From assembly GCF_001687565.2 (NCBI RefSeq), contig NZ_CP016534.2:2174501-2238500 (forward strand): a stretch of 64,000 nucleotides of DNA. The letters run 5' to 3'. Of this stretch, positions 63,995 through 64,000 are shown piece after piece. Position 1 is the first letter of the stretch; every line of letters starts with the position of its first letter. Under the pieces are notes generated by a model that worked only from the letters and a program-made list of their open reading frames with translations, was not told where the DNA came from and made no database searches. The position numbers and the translations under genes were made by a program. Source of the stretch: Planococcus antarcticus DSM 14505 (GTDB lineage: Bacteria > Bacillota > Bacilli > Bacillales_A > Planococcaceae).

Positions 63995-64000
63995 ACTGCT

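Overview
The window reads as a stretch of core chromosome from a low-to-moderate GC, non-sporulating-looking Bacillales bacterium, most likely a member of the Planococcaceae (Planococcus/Planomicrobium type). This rests on protein similarity that I recognise and on gene order: the order hepS-menG-hepT-ndk-aroC-aroB-aroH-tyrA-aroA-ypiA-ypiB-ypiF-qcrABC-ypjA-ypjC-ypjD-dapB-mgsA-bshA-cca-birA-panC-panD-dinG-ypmA-ypmB-aspB-asnS-dnaD-nth-ypoC-ponA-recU-yppE-mrfA-mrfB-gpsB-rnpB-ypsC-ypvA-ypwA-dynA follows the Bacillus subtilis chromosome closely. Genes that B. subtilis carries inside this order are absent here: trp operon plus hisC, cheR, bshB1, panB, ypjB, ypsA, cotD. The genus call is inference.

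Layout. 1-8.4 kb is the accessory and decaying end: a small CxxC protein, a CopB-type copper ATPase, a manganese-type ABC transporter operon in which the binding protein and the ATPase are pseudogenes while the permease is intact, a broken HrtBA-like exporter pair, and a small membrane M50-like metalloprotease. 8.6-18 kb holds an operon of amidohydrolase, benzil-reductase-like SDR and a small protein, a divergent HlyC/CorC-type CBS protein whose Shine-Dalgarno sequence lies in a hairpin, a rhodanese downstream of the two-headed dynamin DynA, and another SDR. 18.5-28.2 kb holds the M32 carboxypeptidase, the helicase YpvA, an rRNA methyltransferase, RNase P RNA, gpsB, and the mitomycin-repair pair mrfAB. 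28.7-40.3 kb holds recU-ponA facing an oppositely oriented ypoC-nth-dnaD-asnS-aspB-ypmB-ypmA-dinG block, then panD and panC.

41.2-43.9 kb, between panC and birA where B. subtilis has panB, is a non-coding island of interspersed repeats with an intact IS4-family (IS231-like) element inserted in one repeat. The element has perfect inverted repeats and a 12-bp target duplication. 43.9-64 kb is a long minus-strand series: biotin, tRNA-CCA, bacillithiol, methylglyoxal, lysine, respiratory cytochrome bc, aromatic amino acid, Ndk and menaquinone genes.

The functional themes are energy metabolism (QcrABC with HepST/MenG, which make and use menaquinone), chorismate supply (AroA/B/C/H, TyrA), cell-wall growth (PonA, GpsB), DNA repair (RecU, Nth, DinG, YpvA, MrfAB), and cofactor synthesis (PanC/D, BirA). 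Most of the window is ordinary core genome. The points worth a second look are the cluster of pseudogenes, the repeat families with a compensatory base change, the IS nested in a repeat at the missing panB site, the panC leader attenuator and the occluded Shine-Dalgarno of the HlyC-type gene.
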